64,000 bases of DNA, from NCBI GenBank assembly GCA_963838155.1, contig CAWIQE010000030.1:1-64000 (forward strand). The letters run 5' to 3'. Below are positions 9,988 to 18,580 of this stretch, piece by piece. Each line of letters opens with the position of its first letter. Position 1 is the stretch's first letter. Position numbers and translations under genes: made by a program. The stretch comes from Pararhizobium_B sp963838155 (GTDB lineage Bacteria; Pseudomonadota; Alphaproteobacteria; Rhizobiales; Rhizobiaceae). The notes under the pieces were generated by a model. That model was given only the letters and a program-made list of their open reading frames with translations. It had not been told where the DNA came from and did no database searches.

Positions 9988-11130
9988 CTATTCGATGGCC
10001 GTGACCGTGTAGCCCGCCCGGCGCAAGAGGGCCACCACGCCTTCGCGGCCGGGCAGGTGCAGCGCCCCCACCGCGATGAAGGCGTCGCCCTTGTCGATGA
10101 TCGGCGCCGCGCGTTCGGCCATCACGGCGTTGCGGTCCGTGATGATGCGCTTCTGGAAATCCGCATATCCCGACCCCGGCGCCGAATCCTCCTTCGGCGA
10201 TACCGCCTCCATCAGCGGCAGGATCGTGCCGATCCGGCCCTGCAGGTAGAGGTCGGTCATCGTCACGGACACGTCGTCCATGAGGTCTCCGAGCTTGAGG
10301 GATTCGATGAGGCCGCGCATGTGGAACTGCATCGGCAGGCTGGCAAGCGCCTCGAGCTGTTCGTCGAGGGTTTCGAGGCCTTCGACGGTCTTGCCCTCTT
10401 CCTTCGCCTTTTCGGCGATCTTCTTGTCCAGGAAATCCATTCCGGCGGACTTGCGCGCCGCCTCGCAGGCGGGAATTCCGACGAAACTGCCCAGCATCCA
10501 GGGCTTCATGCGCTGCACGAGTCCGTAGGAGAGCCCCCGCGCCTTCAGCTTCTCCTTCAGAAGCGCCAGGTCGCTTGCGTCCATGTGGCTTGCGAGCGTC
10601 GTTCCGTCCGTGAACATCATGAGGCCCGGCTTGGCCAGGATCTGGGCCTGCGCCTTGGCGGGATCGAGGATATCGGTGGTCTCGATCACCACGGTGTTCG
10701 CCTTGCCGAACGCCTCCCTGGCCTTGGCCGGCATGTCGAGCACCCGGGGATCGGTGACGTGCATCGTGCCGAAGAGCCAGGACGGGGCGATCCCCCCGCG
10801 CGAGATGCGCCAGAGGCGGTCCGTCCCGTTCGGCACCTTCGCCGCCTCCGCCCGGATCTTCGCCAGCTCGTCCGGATTGCTCGTGGCCATCTTCGCCATG
10901 AGGTCGGTGCCGCTGCACGGCGGAATGGCCTCTGCGGCCGCCGCCGGCGGCTGTTCCGCGGCATGGGCCCGTCCGCTGGCGATCGCCATCACCACGATCA
11001 GGCTCAACAGTGCGACGAGGTTGACGAGCGCCATGGCGGCAAGGCCGGCGCCCGAAAACAGCCGCAGGAACCGGCCGGGGGACCCCGTCCCGGGTGTCTC
11101 GATCATGGATATCGGAGCATCGTCGTGCAT
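9988..11130 (-). CDS. TraB/GumN (TIKI-like) family protein, membrane-anchored
   Basis: Family of metal-dependent protease-like proteins related to TraB, PrgY and the eukaryotic TIKI proteases. The exact substrate in bacteria is unknown. From the chosen ATG (MHDDAPISM) the protein is 380 residues. One membrane or signal segment lies at about residues 25-55 (LVALLSLIVVMAIASG). The mature part has the two family signatures: LFGTMHVTDPRV near the front and IAVGALHLPGREGV near the end. GGAG sits 4 bases before the start, and an in-frame upstream extension has no such site. It lies 62 bp downstream of xerC on the same strand, so they may be co-transcribed. Confidence 0.82.
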   Translation of the reverse strand: MHDDAPISMIETPGTGSPGRFLRLFSGAGLAAMALVNLVALLSLIVVMAIASGRAHAAEQPPAAAAEAIPPCSGTDLMAKMATSNPDELAKIRAEAAKVPNGTDRLWRISRGGIAPSWLFGTMHVTDPRVLDMPAKAREAFGKANTVVIETTDILDPAKAQAQILAKPGLMMFTDGTTLASHMDASDLALLKEKLKARGLSYGLVQRMKPWMLGSFVGIPACEAARKSAGMDFLDKKIAEKAKEEGKTVEGLETLDEQLEALASLPMQFHMRGLIESLKLGDLMDDVSVTMTDLYLQGRIGTILPLMEAVSPKEDSAPGSGYADFQKRIITDRNAVMAERAAPIIDKGDAFIAVGALHLPGREGVVALLRRAGYTVTAIE

Positions 11131-11192
11131 GGTTCTCCAGCATAGGGACGACGTCCCCATATTCCGTTAACGCGAAGGCGAAAATGCGCCCT

Positions 11193-12131
11193 TCAGGCGC
11201 GGGGGTGGGCCTTCTCGTAGATTTCGAGAAGCCGCGCGCCGTCGACGCCCGTATAGACCTGCGTGGTGGAGAGGCTGGCGTGTCCCAGCAGCTCCTGGAT
11301 GGTCCGGAGGTCCCCGCCGCCGGCCAGCAGGTGCGTGGCGAAGGAATGGCGCAGCGCGTGCGGCGTCGCGGTGTCGGGCAGGCCGAGCGCGGACCGCATC
11401 GCCTTCATCTCCCTCTGGATGATCGCCGGCTGGAGGACCCCGCCGCGTGCGCCCCGGAAGAGCGGATCGCCGGTGCCCGGCTGCCACGGACAGAGCCGCC
11501 GGTAGAGTGCGACCGCCTCGCGCGCGGCCGGCAGCAGGGGAACGACGCGCATCTTTCCGCCCTTGCCCCTGATGCGCAGGCTGCGGCCTTCGCCCGCCAT
11601 GTCCGCCGGCGTGAGTGCCAAAGCCTCGGAAATCCGCAGCCCGCAACCGTAGAGCAGCGTCAGCACCGCGGCATTGCGCGCGGCGATCCACGGCTCCTCG
11701 GCGAGCTGCCCGCGCCGGTCGACCACGCTCAGCGCATCGGCGGCCGACAGCGGCTTCGGCAGGGACTTCGGCTGCTTCGGCGCCCGCAGCGCCTTGGCGC
11801 CCGCGGCGTTCGCCAGGCCCTTGCGTTCGAGGTGGCGCAGGAACGAGCGGACGCCGGCCAGCCCGCGCCCGAGCGTGCGCGCGCCCGCGCCGTTCTTCCG
11901 CCGAGCCGCGAGAAACGCCCTGAGATCGGACGGGCGCAGCCCCGCAAGGTCCGCCACGTCCGGCGTCCCGGCAAGGTGGCGCGTCAGGAAGGCGAGGAAC
12001 TGGCGCAGGTCGCGCTCATAGGCCTCGACCGTGTTGGCGGACAGCCGCCGCTCCTGCGACAGCGCCGCAAGCCATGCGTCCTTTTCGCGCTGCAGCCGCG
12101 CGGTGGCCGTGATGAGCAGTTCGTCCTGCAA
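11193..12131 (-). CDS. xerC: Tyrosine recombinase XerC
   Basis: Site-specific recombinase that, with XerD, resolves chromosome dimers at dif during division. The 312 residues have an N-terminal SAM-like core-binding domain (about 15-105) and a catalytic domain with the full active-site set. These are R in YGCGLRISEAL, K in GKGGKMR, H and R in HALRHSFATHLL, H in LGHASLSTTQVYT, and nucleophile Y293. It lies in a chromosomal housekeeping context with no integrase-type neighbours or att repeats, which supports XerC over a phage integrase. XerD cannot be excluded from sequence alone. Confidence 0.9.
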   Translation of the reverse strand: MQDELLITATARLQREKDAWLAALSQERRLSANTVEAYERDLRQFLAFLTRHLAGTPDVADLAGLRPSDLRAFLAARRKNGAGARTLGRGLAGVRSFLRHLERKGLANAAGAKALRAPKQPKSLPKPLSAADALSVVDRRGQLAEEPWIAARNAAVLTLLYGCGLRISEALALTPADMAGEGRSLRIRGKGGKMRVVPLLPAAREAVALYRRLCPWQPGTGDPLFRGARGGVLQPAIIQREMKAMRSALGLPDTATPHALRHSFATHLLAGGGDLRTIQELLGHASLSTTQVYTGVDGARLLEIYEKAHPRA

Positions 12132-12202
12132 GCGGGAACACCCTCCGTCCGGCGTCCGTTATAGGTGCCGCCGATTAGGGAAGCGTAAAGGCGCTGCCGG
12201 AA

Positions 12203-12266
12203 GCCGCGGGCTAGCGGCGATTCCGCTTTGTCCCGACGCCGCGGGCAGCGGCGATTCCGCTTTGTC
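12203..12266. repeat. Tandem 29-30 bp direct repeat upstream of the acyltransferase gene
   Basis: Two near-identical copies (12203-12232 and 12238-12266) of a unit beginning GCCGCGGGC and ending GATTCCGCTTTGTC, differing by one base. They lie in the divergent promoter region between xerC and the acyltransferase gene. Each copy contains the inner palindromic core GCGG...CCGC. Function unknown. Confidence 0.7.
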
Positions 12267-12285
12267 ATTGTGCATTCACAATGAC
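12264..12285. promoter_or_regulatory. Perfect 9-bp inverted repeat, candidate operator
   Basis: GTCATTGTG and CACAATGAC flank a CATT spacer, about 40 bp before the acyltransferase start. The symmetric TTGTG-N4-CACAA layout resembles a binding site for a dimeric regulator. No regulator gene is adjacent, so the partner is unknown. Confidence 0.45.
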
Positions 12286-12324
12286 TTGCGATAGGATGGC
12301 ACCACCTGATCACGAGGATTCGCG

Positions 12325-13254
12325 ATGGCTATGAAGCGGTTCAACATGCCGGATCTGGGCGGGATGGCCGACGCGATCGCACTGATTTCCCAGGGACAGC
12401 CGGGCCACATCGTCGATCAGCTCATCGCAGAGCGCGGACAGGGACTGACGAATCATCCCGCCTGGCCGCTGATGCGCCCCTTCCTCTACGCCCTGCTCCA
12501 CTATCGCAAGGCCATCGAGTTCGCCGAGACCGTCAGCAACCTGCCGGGCTTCGAGGCCCTGGAATACGCCAGCAGCCTGCTCGACCTCGAGCTGAAGGTC
12601 GAGGGCGGCGACCGCGTTCCGCGATCCGGCGGGTTCATCATGGCGCTCAACCATCCCACGGGCATCGCCGACGGGATCGCCGTCTTCGATCTCCTGAAGA
12701 GCCGCCGGCCGGACATGATGTTCTTCGCCAACCGCGACGCCGTCCGGGTCAATCCGCGCTTCGCCGAAATCCTCATCCCGGTCGAATGGCGCGAGGAACA
12801 CAAGAGCAAGCTGAAGGCCCGCGAGACGCTGCAGCTCACCAACCTCGCGATCCGGGAGGAGAAGGTCGCGATCCTCTTCCCCTCGGGACGGATCGCCTAC
12901 TGGCACGAGGGCCGGCTGACCGAGCGGCCCTGGAAGAGTTCCGCCATCGGCCTGTCGCGCAAATACGACCTGCCGATCCTGCCGGTCAACATCAAGGCCC
13001 GCAATTCCGGCCTGTTCTACTGGCTGTCGAAATGGTCGACCGAGCTCAGGGACATGACCGTCTTCCACGAACTTCTCAACAAGAAGCGGAAGACGTTCGA
13101 GTTCCGGGTCGGCAACCTCATCCCGGTCGAAAGGCTGGAGGGCGACGTCATGGACCTGACGAAGGCCCTGGAAAAACATACAGTGGTCGACCTTGCCGCG
13201 GACCTCGACGCCGTCTTCCAGGCGCCGGGCGCGACGGTCCGCACTGCCGCATGA
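12325..13254 (+). CDS. PlsC-type (LPLAT superfamily) acyltransferase
   Basis: Likely transfers an acyl chain to a glycerophospholipid or related lipid acceptor at the inner membrane; the substrate is not deducible. The 309 residues contain the acyltransferase block NHPTGIADG (about residue 109-117), the NHPxGxxD variant typical of this subfamily. A second block, ILFPSGRIAYW, takes the place of the usual PEGT motif. There is no clear transmembrane span. GAGGA stands before the ATG. An inverted repeat and a tandem repeat lie in its upstream region, and its stop codon lies inside an 11-bp tandem repeat. Confidence 0.8.
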   Translation: MAMKRFNMPDLGGMADAIALISQGQPGHIVDQLIAERGQGLTNHPAWPLMRPFLYALLHYRKAIEFAETVSNLPGFEALEYASSLLDLELKVEGGDRVPRSGGFIMALNHPTGIADGIAVFDLLKSRRPDMMFFANRDAVRVNPRFAEILIPVEWREEHKSKLKARETLQLTNLAIREEKVAILFPSGRIAYWHEGRLTERPWKSSAIGLSRKYDLPILPVNIKARNSGLFYWLSKWSTELRDMTVFHELLNKKRKTFEFRVGNLIPVERLEGDVMDLTKALEKHTVVDLAADLDAVFQAPGATVRTAA

Positions 13255-13278
13255 GGGCCGCATGAGGGCCGCATGAGG
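13246..13278. repeat. Three 11-bp tandem repeats across a stop codon
   Basis: GCCGCATGAGG is repeated three times without interruption. The first copy contains the TGA stop of the acyltransferase gene (13252-13254). Because the unit is not a multiple of three, loss or gain of copies downstream does not alter the stop, but slippage inside copy one would. Confidence 0.85.
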
Positions 13279-13412
13279 GCGATGGCCGGCCCTTTCGCCG
13301 CGACGCAAGGCCGCGGCGGCAACGCCCGGCCTTGAAACAAATGCTCCGGTTTCGGCGTTCTTCGGTCACTGGCCTTTTCACGGAGAAAACCGTCCTGCCT
13401 TACGATGCGGGC

Positions 13413-14765
13413 ATGCCGTCCGACCCGGCAATACCGGGCCTGGAGCTTTTCAGCCTTCTGCCCGTAGCCGTCTACACGACGGACGCGGCCGGCCTGCTGA
13501 CGTTCTACAACACCGCCGCGGCGGAACTCTGGGGCCTTCGCCCGGTTCTCGGCGAGGCGAGGTGGTGCGGGTCGCAGACCCTCTACCGGGCCGACATGAC
13601 GCCGATGCGGCACGACGAATGCTCGCTGGCGGAGCTGCTGCGCGACGGCAGGAATTCGGCGGCGACGGACGCCGTGGCGCGGCGGCCCGACGGAACGCTG
13701 GTCAGCTTCCGCACCCACCCCCGCCGCCTCACCGACAGGAACGGACGGACGATCGGCGTCAACACCCTGGTCGACCTGTCGCCACAGAAGCGCCAGGAGG
13801 AATCGGAAGGGCGCTTCGCCGCGATCGTGGGGTCGTCCGACGACGCCATCGTCAGCAAGACCCTGGACGGCATCGTCGAAAGCTGGAACGCCGGCGCCGA
13901 GCGGCTGTTCGGCTATACCGAGCAGGAGGCCGTCGGACAGTCCATCCTGCTCGTCATCCCGCCCGACAGGCGGCACGAGGAAGCCCGCATCATCGACGCC
14001 ATACGCCAGGGCCTGAGGGTCCCCTCCTTCGAGACGCTGCGCCGGCACAAGGACGGCCGGCTGATCGACGTGTCTCTGACGGTCTCGCCCGTCATGGACC
14101 GCAACGGGACGGTCGTCGGCGCCTCGAAGATCGCCCGCGACATCACGGCCCGCAAGGAGGCGGAGCGCAGGATCCACATGCTCCTCAGGGAGGTCAATCA
14201 CCGCGTCAAGAACCAGTATTCGGTGATCCTGTCGATGATCCGGCAGACCAGCCGGAAAACGAACTCGCCGCAGGAGTTCGAGCGCCGGCTGCGCGAACGG
14301 ATCATGGCGCTGGCCCGCTCGCACGACCTGCTCGTCCAGGCGGACTGGAGCGGCGCGCCGCTCGATGCGCTGGTCAGGACGCAGGTGGAACTCCTGGCCG
14401 ACCCGCAGAAATTCGCCATCGCCGGCCCGCCCGTGCTGCTGCAGCCGAACGCGGCCCAGTATCTCGGCATCGCCCTGCACGAACTCGCCACCAACGCCGG
14501 CAAATACGGGGCCCTTTCGGAACCGGGCGGCCGCATCGCCGTCCATTGGAGCTTCGGCCACGGGCCGGACGGCGAAAGGACCCTGGAGTTTTCCTGGGAG
14601 GAGACCGGCGGACCGCCCGTGTCGCCGCCCAGCCGGGAAGGGTTCGGACGGATCGTGCTGTCGAAGGTGACGCCGGCCGCCCTGATGGGCCGGAGCAGCA
14701 TCGACTACCGGCCCGCGGGCCTGGTGTGGCGCCTTTCGGCGCCCACCGCCCATCTCTGCGCCTGA
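13413..14765 (+). CDS. PAS-PAS sensor histidine kinase of the HWE family
   Basis: Probably cytoplasmic; no membrane segment seen. Two PAS domains (roughly residues 10-125 and 135-255, the second with ESWNAGAERLFGYTEQEAVG) precede an HWE-type kinase core. The phospho-acceptor histidine is in LREVNHRVKNQ, and the N-box is HELATNAGKYGALS. The family tryptophan-glutamate region is FSWEETGGPP. HWE kinases are common in rhizobia and often orphan. No response regulator is adjacent here. The start is uncertain: in-frame TTG 13332 and ATG 13341 lie upstream, but their codons have lower third-position GC, so I prefer the ATG at 13413, giving 450 residues. Confidence 0.85.
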   Translation: MPSDPAIPGLELFSLLPVAVYTTDAAGLLTFYNTAAAELWGLRPVLGEARWCGSQTLYRADMTPMRHDECSLAELLRDGRNSAATDAVARRPDGTLVSFRTHPRRLTDRNGRTIGVNTLVDLSPQKRQEESEGRFAAIVGSSDDAIVSKTLDGIVESWNAGAERLFGYTEQEAVGQSILLVIPPDRRHEEARIIDAIRQGLRVPSFETLRRHKDGRLIDVSLTVSPVMDRNGTVVGASKIARDITARKEAERRIHMLLREVNHRVKNQYSVILSMIRQTSRKTNSPQEFERRLRERIMALARSHDLLVQADWSGAPLDALVRTQVELLADPQKFAIAGPPVLLQPNAAQYLGIALHELATNAGKYGALSEPGGRIAVHWSFGHGPDGERTLEFSWEETGGPPVSPPSREGFGRIVLSKVTPAALMGRSSIDYRPAGLVWRLSAPTAHLCA

Positions 14766-14795
14766 TCGCGGCGAACCGCCGCCGCGGCCCGCAGG

Positions 14796-15449
14796 TCAGC
14801 CGATCGTCTGTCCGGTCTTCTTCCAGTCGGCGAGGAAGGCCTCGAGGCCCTTGTCGGTGAGGGGGTGCTTGACGAGGGCCTTGAGGGTCGCCGGCGGCAC
14901 GGTGGCGACGTCGGCGCCGATGATGGCGGCTTCCTTGACGTGGTTCACCGTGCGGATCGAGGCGGCGAGGATCTCCGTCTGGAAGTCGTAATTGTCGTAG
15001 ATCGCGCGGATCTCGCGGATCACCTCCATGCCGTCGACCGCCATGTCGTCGATGCGGCCGATGAAGGGGGAGATGAAGGTGGCGCCGGCCTTGGCGGCGA
15101 GCAGCGCCTGGTTGGCCGAGAAGCAGAGCGTCACGTTGACCTTGCGCCCGTCGCCGGTCAGCGCCCGGCAGGCCTTCAGCCCGTCGAGCGTCAGCGGCAC
15201 CTTGATGCAGATGTTGTCGGCGATCTTCGACAGGATGTCGGCCTGCTTCATCATCTCCGAATAGTCGGTCGCCGTCACCTCCGAGGAAACGGGGCCGTCG
15301 ACGATGTCGCAGATCTGCTTCGTCACCTCGCTGATCTTGCCGCCCGATTTCATGATCAGCGACGGATTGGTGGTCACGCCGTCGATGAGCCCGAGTTCGT
15401 TGAGCTCGCGGATCTCCTTGACGTCTGCCGTGTCGACGAAGAATTTCAT
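14796..15449 (-). CDS. tal: Transaldolase (short, fructose-6-phosphate aldolase-like subfamily)
   Basis: Transfers a dihydroxyacetone unit between sugar phosphates in the non-oxidative pentose phosphate pathway. At 217 residues it belongs to the short TalC/Fsa group. It has the N-terminal FFVDTADVKEIRELN, the GVTTNPSLIMKSG motif, the Schiff-base lysine K83 in NICIKVPLT, and FISPFIGRIDDM. AAAGGAG is well placed before the ATG. It is divergent from priA. It is functionally linked to the zwf-gnd operon 9 kb away. An Fsa function is possible, but the residue pattern and rhizobial precedent favour transaldolase. Confidence 0.93.
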   Translation of the reverse strand: MKFFVDTADVKEIRELNELGLIDGVTTNPSLIMKSGGKISEVTKQICDIVDGPVSSEVTATDYSEMMKQADILSKIADNICIKVPLTLDGLKACRALTGDGRKVNVTLCFSANQALLAAKAGATFISPFIGRIDDMAVDGMEVIREIRAIYDNYDFQTEILAASIRTVNHVKEAAIIGADVATVPPATLKALVKHPLTDKGLEAFLADWKKTGQTIG

Positions 15450-15530
15450 GGTGTCGCTCCTTTCAAGGTTCCCGCGACGGGGTCATTTCCGGTTTCATTT
15501 AGCGGAAACACGATGCAAGGTCACGGGGTG

Positions 15531-17735
15531 ATGTCGATGGATTCGCTGTTCGATACGTCTGCCCGCGAAGAGCTGGCCGTGGTTCCGGTGCTCGTTCCGA
15601 TGCCCGCGGACCGTCCCTATTCCTATGTGGTGCCGCATGGCCTTTCCGTTCAACCGGGTGCGGTGGTGCAGGTTCCGCTCGGCCCGAGAAAAGTCGCCGG
15701 CATCGTCTGGGACGGCGACGGCGGCGACGTCGATGCGAACAAGCTGCGCCCGATCGAGCGGGTGTTCGACTGCCCGCCGCTCACCGACGAGATGCGCCGG
15801 TTCGTCGACTGGGTCGCCGCCTATACCCTGTCCCCGCCCGGCCTCGTCGCGCGCATGGCGCTGCGCGCGCCCGCCGCCTTCGATCCCGAGCCGATGATCG
15901 AGGGGCTGAAGCTGACGGCGAGGCGCCCCGAGCGGCTGACGGCGGCGCGCGAGCGGGTCATCGGCATGGCCGCCGACGGCCTCGCCTGGACCCGCTCCGG
16001 CCTCGCCCACGCGGCCGGCACGTCGAGCGGCGTCGTCGACGGCCTCGTCCGCCTCGGCGTCCTGGAGACCGTGATGCTCCCGCCGAGGCCGCTCGTCGCG
16101 CCCCCCGACCCGGGCCATGCCGCCCCCTCGCTCTCCCCGGAGCAGGAGGCGGCCGCCGAAAGCCTGCGCGAAAGGCTCGGCGCCGGCGGCTTCTCCGTCT
16201 CCCTGATCGACGGGGTCACCGGCTCCGGCAAGACCGAAGTCTATTTCGAGGCCGTCGCCGAGGCGCTCGACCGCGGAAAGCAGGTGCTCATCCTGCTCCC
16301 CGAGATCGCGCTGACGCAGCAGTTCCTCGAGCGCTTCGAGGACCGCTTCGGATCGAAGCCCGCCGAATGGCATTCCGAGGCGCCGCCCCGCACCCGCGAG
16401 CGCGTCTGGCGACAGGTCGCCGGCGGCGAGGTCCGGGTCGTCGCCGGCGCCCGCTCCGCCCTCTTCCTGCCGTTTCGGGAGCTCGGCCTCGTCGTCGTCG
16501 ACGAGGAGCACGACCCGGCTTACAAGCAGGAGGACAGGGTCTTCTACAACGCCCGCGACATGGCCGTCGTCCGCGCCCGTATCGCCGGCTTCCCGGTCGT
16601 GCTCGCCTCCGCGACCCCGTCGATCGAGAGCCGCGTCAACGCCGACCGCGGCCGGTACGCCCGCCTTCACCTGCCGGCCCGCTTCGGCGACGCGGCCCTT
16701 CCCGATCTCGCAACCGTCGACATGCGCCGCGACCCGCCGGCGCGCGGCGGCTTCCTCTCCCCGAAGCTTCTCGAGGCCACGCGCGAAACGCTGGAGCGCG
16801 GCGAGCAGGCGCTCTATTTCCTGAACCGCCGGGGTTATGCGCCGCTGACGCTCTGCCGCGTCTGCGGCCACCGCTTCCAGTGCCCGGACTGTTCCAGCTG
16901 GCTTGTCGAGCACCGGTTCCGCGGCCAGATCCAGTGCCACCACTGCGGCCACGCGGAACCGACGCCGGAGGCCTGCCCCGAATGCGGCACGCTCGACCAT
17001 CTCGTCGCCTGCGGCCCCGGCGTCGAGCGGATCGCCGAGGAGACCGACAGGCACTTTCCCGACGCCCGCATCATCGTCCTGTCGTCGGACGTGCTGGGCG
17101 GCGTCAAGCGGCTCCGGCTGGAACTGGAGGCCATCGCCGGCGGCGAAGCCGACATCGTCATCGGCACGCAGCTGGTCGCCAAGGGCCACAATTTCCCGCT
17201 GCTCACCCTGGTCGGGGTGGTGGATGCCGATCTCGGCCTCGCGAACGGGGATCCCCGCGCCGCCGAGCGCACCTACCAGCTGCTCAGCCAGGTCACCGGC
17301 CGCGCCGGGCGCTTCGGCCGCGCAAGCCGCGGGCTTCTCCAGACCTACCAGCCGCAGCATCCCGTCATGCAGGCCATCGTCTCGGGCGACTCGGAGAGCT
17401 TCTACGAGCGCGAGATCGCCGAACGGGAAAAAGGCGGCCTGCCGCCTTTCGGGCGCCTCGCCTCGGTGATCGTCTCCGCCGACAACCGCACCGACGCGGA
17501 GGGCCATGCCCGGGCGCTGCGGCGCTCGGTCCCGAAGGCCGAAGGCATCGCGATACTCGGCCCCGCCGAGGCGCCGCTGGCCCTGATCCGCGGACGCCAC
17601 CGCTTCCGCCTCCTCGTCCACGGCCGGCGAAACGCCGACATGCAGGCCTATCTGCGGTCCATGCTCGCGAACGGCCCCAGGGAGCGGCGCTCGATCCGCG
17701 TCCAGGTCGACATCGACCCGCAGAGTTTCCTGTGA
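15531..17735 (+). CDS. priA: Primosomal replication restart helicase PriA
   Basis: Superfamily 2 helicase that reloads the replisome at stalled forks. From the chosen start (MSMDSLFDTSAREELAVVPV) it is 734 residues. The N-terminal DNA-binding domain has RPYSYVVP. Walker A is GVTGSGKTEVY and the DEAH-like box is VVDEEHDPAYKQED. The zinc-binding insert holds eight cysteines in four CxxC pairs (CRVC, CPDC, CHHC, CPEC) between about positions 16855 and 16990. Helicase motifs V and VI are seen in GTQLVAKGHNFP and SQVTGRAGR. An ATG 18 bp upstream (15513) is in frame and cannot be excluded as the start. Confidence 0.95.
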   Translation: MSMDSLFDTSAREELAVVPVLVPMPADRPYSYVVPHGLSVQPGAVVQVPLGPRKVAGIVWDGDGGDVDANKLRPIERVFDCPPLTDEMRRFVDWVAAYTLSPPGLVARMALRAPAAFDPEPMIEGLKLTARRPERLTAARERVIGMAADGLAWTRSGLAHAAGTSSGVVDGLVRLGVLETVMLPPRPLVAPPDPGHAAPSLSPEQEAAAESLRERLGAGGFSVSLIDGVTGSGKTEVYFEAVAEALDRGKQVLILLPEIALTQQFLERFEDRFGSKPAEWHSEAPPRTRERVWRQVAGGEVRVVAGARSALFLPFRELGLVVVDEEHDPAYKQEDRVFYNARDMAVVRARIAGFPVVLASATPSIESRVNADRGRYARLHLPARFGDAALPDLATVDMRRDPPARGGFLSPKLLEATRETLERGEQALYFLNRRGYAPLTLCRVCGHRFQCPDCSSWLVEHRFRGQIQCHHCGHAEPTPEACPECGTLDHLVACGPGVERIAEETDRHFPDARIIVLSSDVLGGVKRLRLELEAIAGGEADIVIGTQLVAKGHNFPLLTLVGVVDADLGLANGDPRAAERTYQLLSQVTGRAGRFGRASRGLLQTYQPQHPVMQAIVSGDSESFYEREIAEREKGGLPPFGRLASVIVSADNRTDAEGHARALRRSVPKAEGIAILGPAEAPLALIRGRHRFRLLVHGRRNADMQAYLRSMLANGPRERRSIRVQVDIDPQSFL

Positions 17736-17804
17736 CCCCGACGCCCCGCACGGCTTTGAACCGGCCGGCAAATCGTCTATAGCCAATCGGGATCGGACGG
17801 CGGC

Positions 17805-17831
17805 GTTTCGTCCGGAAGCGCATAAAAACAA
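17805..17831. repeat. RIME relic (3' half of palindrome A)
   Basis: GTTTCGTCCGGAAGCGC followed by ATAAAAACAA matches only the right half and spacer of the RIME unit found elsewhere in the window. It lies in the 183-bp gap between priA and the small membrane protein gene and looks like a decayed or truncated copy. Confidence 0.55.
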
Positions 17832-17918
17832 GCGGTTGGAGCCGGGTCCCGGCTTTCGGGAGGTACCGGGCGGCCCCGGCCCGGATCCGGGCGAACGGCG
17901 GAGCGACAGGACGGCGCC

Positions 17919-18296
17919 ATGGACTTCTACTGGCCGGGTTCGCCCGGGGAATGGCTGGCATGGGCGAGCGGGCTCGTCACGGTCCTCTTCGGCCTCGCCC
18001 TTCTCGTGGCGCCCCGCGCCGCCCTGCGCGTCCTCGACATGCGGCTCGATCCCGGGCGACTGGCGGAAGTGCGCGGCCGCATGGCCGGCTTCTATCTCGG
18101 CCTCGGGCTCTCCGCCATCCTGTTCGCCCAGCCCTTCCTCTGGATGGCGCTCGGCGCAGGCTGGGCCCTGACCGCCTTCGGACGGCTCGTCTCCATGGTG
18201 GCCGACCGCGGCTTCACCGCCCGCAACGCCCTGTCGATCGCGGTCGAGCTGGCGCTGGCGCTGCTTCCGCTCGCCTACGTGTTCGGATACGCCTGA
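17919..18296 (+). CDS. Small integral membrane protein, unknown function
   Basis: The 125-residue protein has four predicted hydrophobic helices (about residues 12-32, 55-72, 75-95 and 103-122). The charged loop RVLDMRLDPGRLAEVRGR lies between helices one and two. AGGAC stands 8 bases before the ATG. I do not recognise a characterised family; the layout resembles the small four-helix DUF4345-like proteins, but this is only a resemblance. It lies upstream of the ATP synthase operon on the same strand, with a 284-bp gap that probably holds the atp promoter. There is therefore no strong reason to place it in that operon. Confidence 0.75.
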   Translation: MDFYWPGSPGEWLAWASGLVTVLFGLALLVAPRAALRVLDMRLDPGRLAEVRGRMAGFYLGLGLSAILFAQPFLWMALGAGWALTAFGRLVSMVADRGFTARNALSIAVELALALLPLAYVFGYA

Positions 18297-18404
18297 AGCT
18301 AAGGCCCCGAATGACCGGAGCACCGTCGCGGCACTCCGGCGAAGGCGGCCGCGGCCCGGCGCGCAGGCGCGGCTCGTCGTCGGGCGAAGGCGGTGTAGGA
18401 AGTG

Positions 18405-18422
18405 TCGCAACGCGTGTTGCGA
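18405..18422. promoter_or_regulatory. Inverted repeat in the atp upstream region
   Basis: Perfect 7-bp arms TCGCAAC / GTTGCGA around GCGT, about 160 bp before atpH. The right arm contains TTGCGA, which could double as a -35 element with CTATGCTAGA just downstream, but the spacing to a clear -10 is poor. Candidate operator or promoter of the atp operon. Confidence 0.3.
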
Positions 18423-18510
18423 GTCCCGGATTCCTATGCTAGACGAACCGCGAACTTCGGACGGTACATGCGGGGACTGCATGGGGGAGCCGTCTAAAAT
18501 CGATATCGAA

Positions 18511-18555
18511 TCAAGATGTTGGGGGAGCCGGGTTCACCGGGCACGCGCATCTTGA
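18511..18555 (+). promoter_or_regulatory. Leader hairpin of the atpHAGDC operon
   Basis: TCAAGATG (18511-18518) and CATCTTGA (18548-18555) form a perfect 8-bp stem, with an inner CCGG...CCGG pairing, 25 bases before the atpH GTG. The motif GGGGGAGCCG occurs both inside the loop (18521-18530) and about 40 bases upstream (18483-18492). A structured 5' leader that could control translation or stability of the operon mRNA; role not shown. Confidence 0.45.
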
Positions 18556-18580
18556 ATAAACGTGAGAGACCCGCGCGCCA

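Noticed and set aside
11193..12131. Possible phage or genomic-island integrase
   Set aside because: Motifs fit XerC, and no tRNA gene, att repeat or mobile genes are nearby.
18417..18443. TTGCGA and CTATGCTAGA as a sigma-70 promoter of the atp operon
   Set aside because: The spacing between a -35 at TTGCGA and any fair -10 is 12-15 bp, too short for a confident call. It is kept only as a weak note under the inverted repeat.
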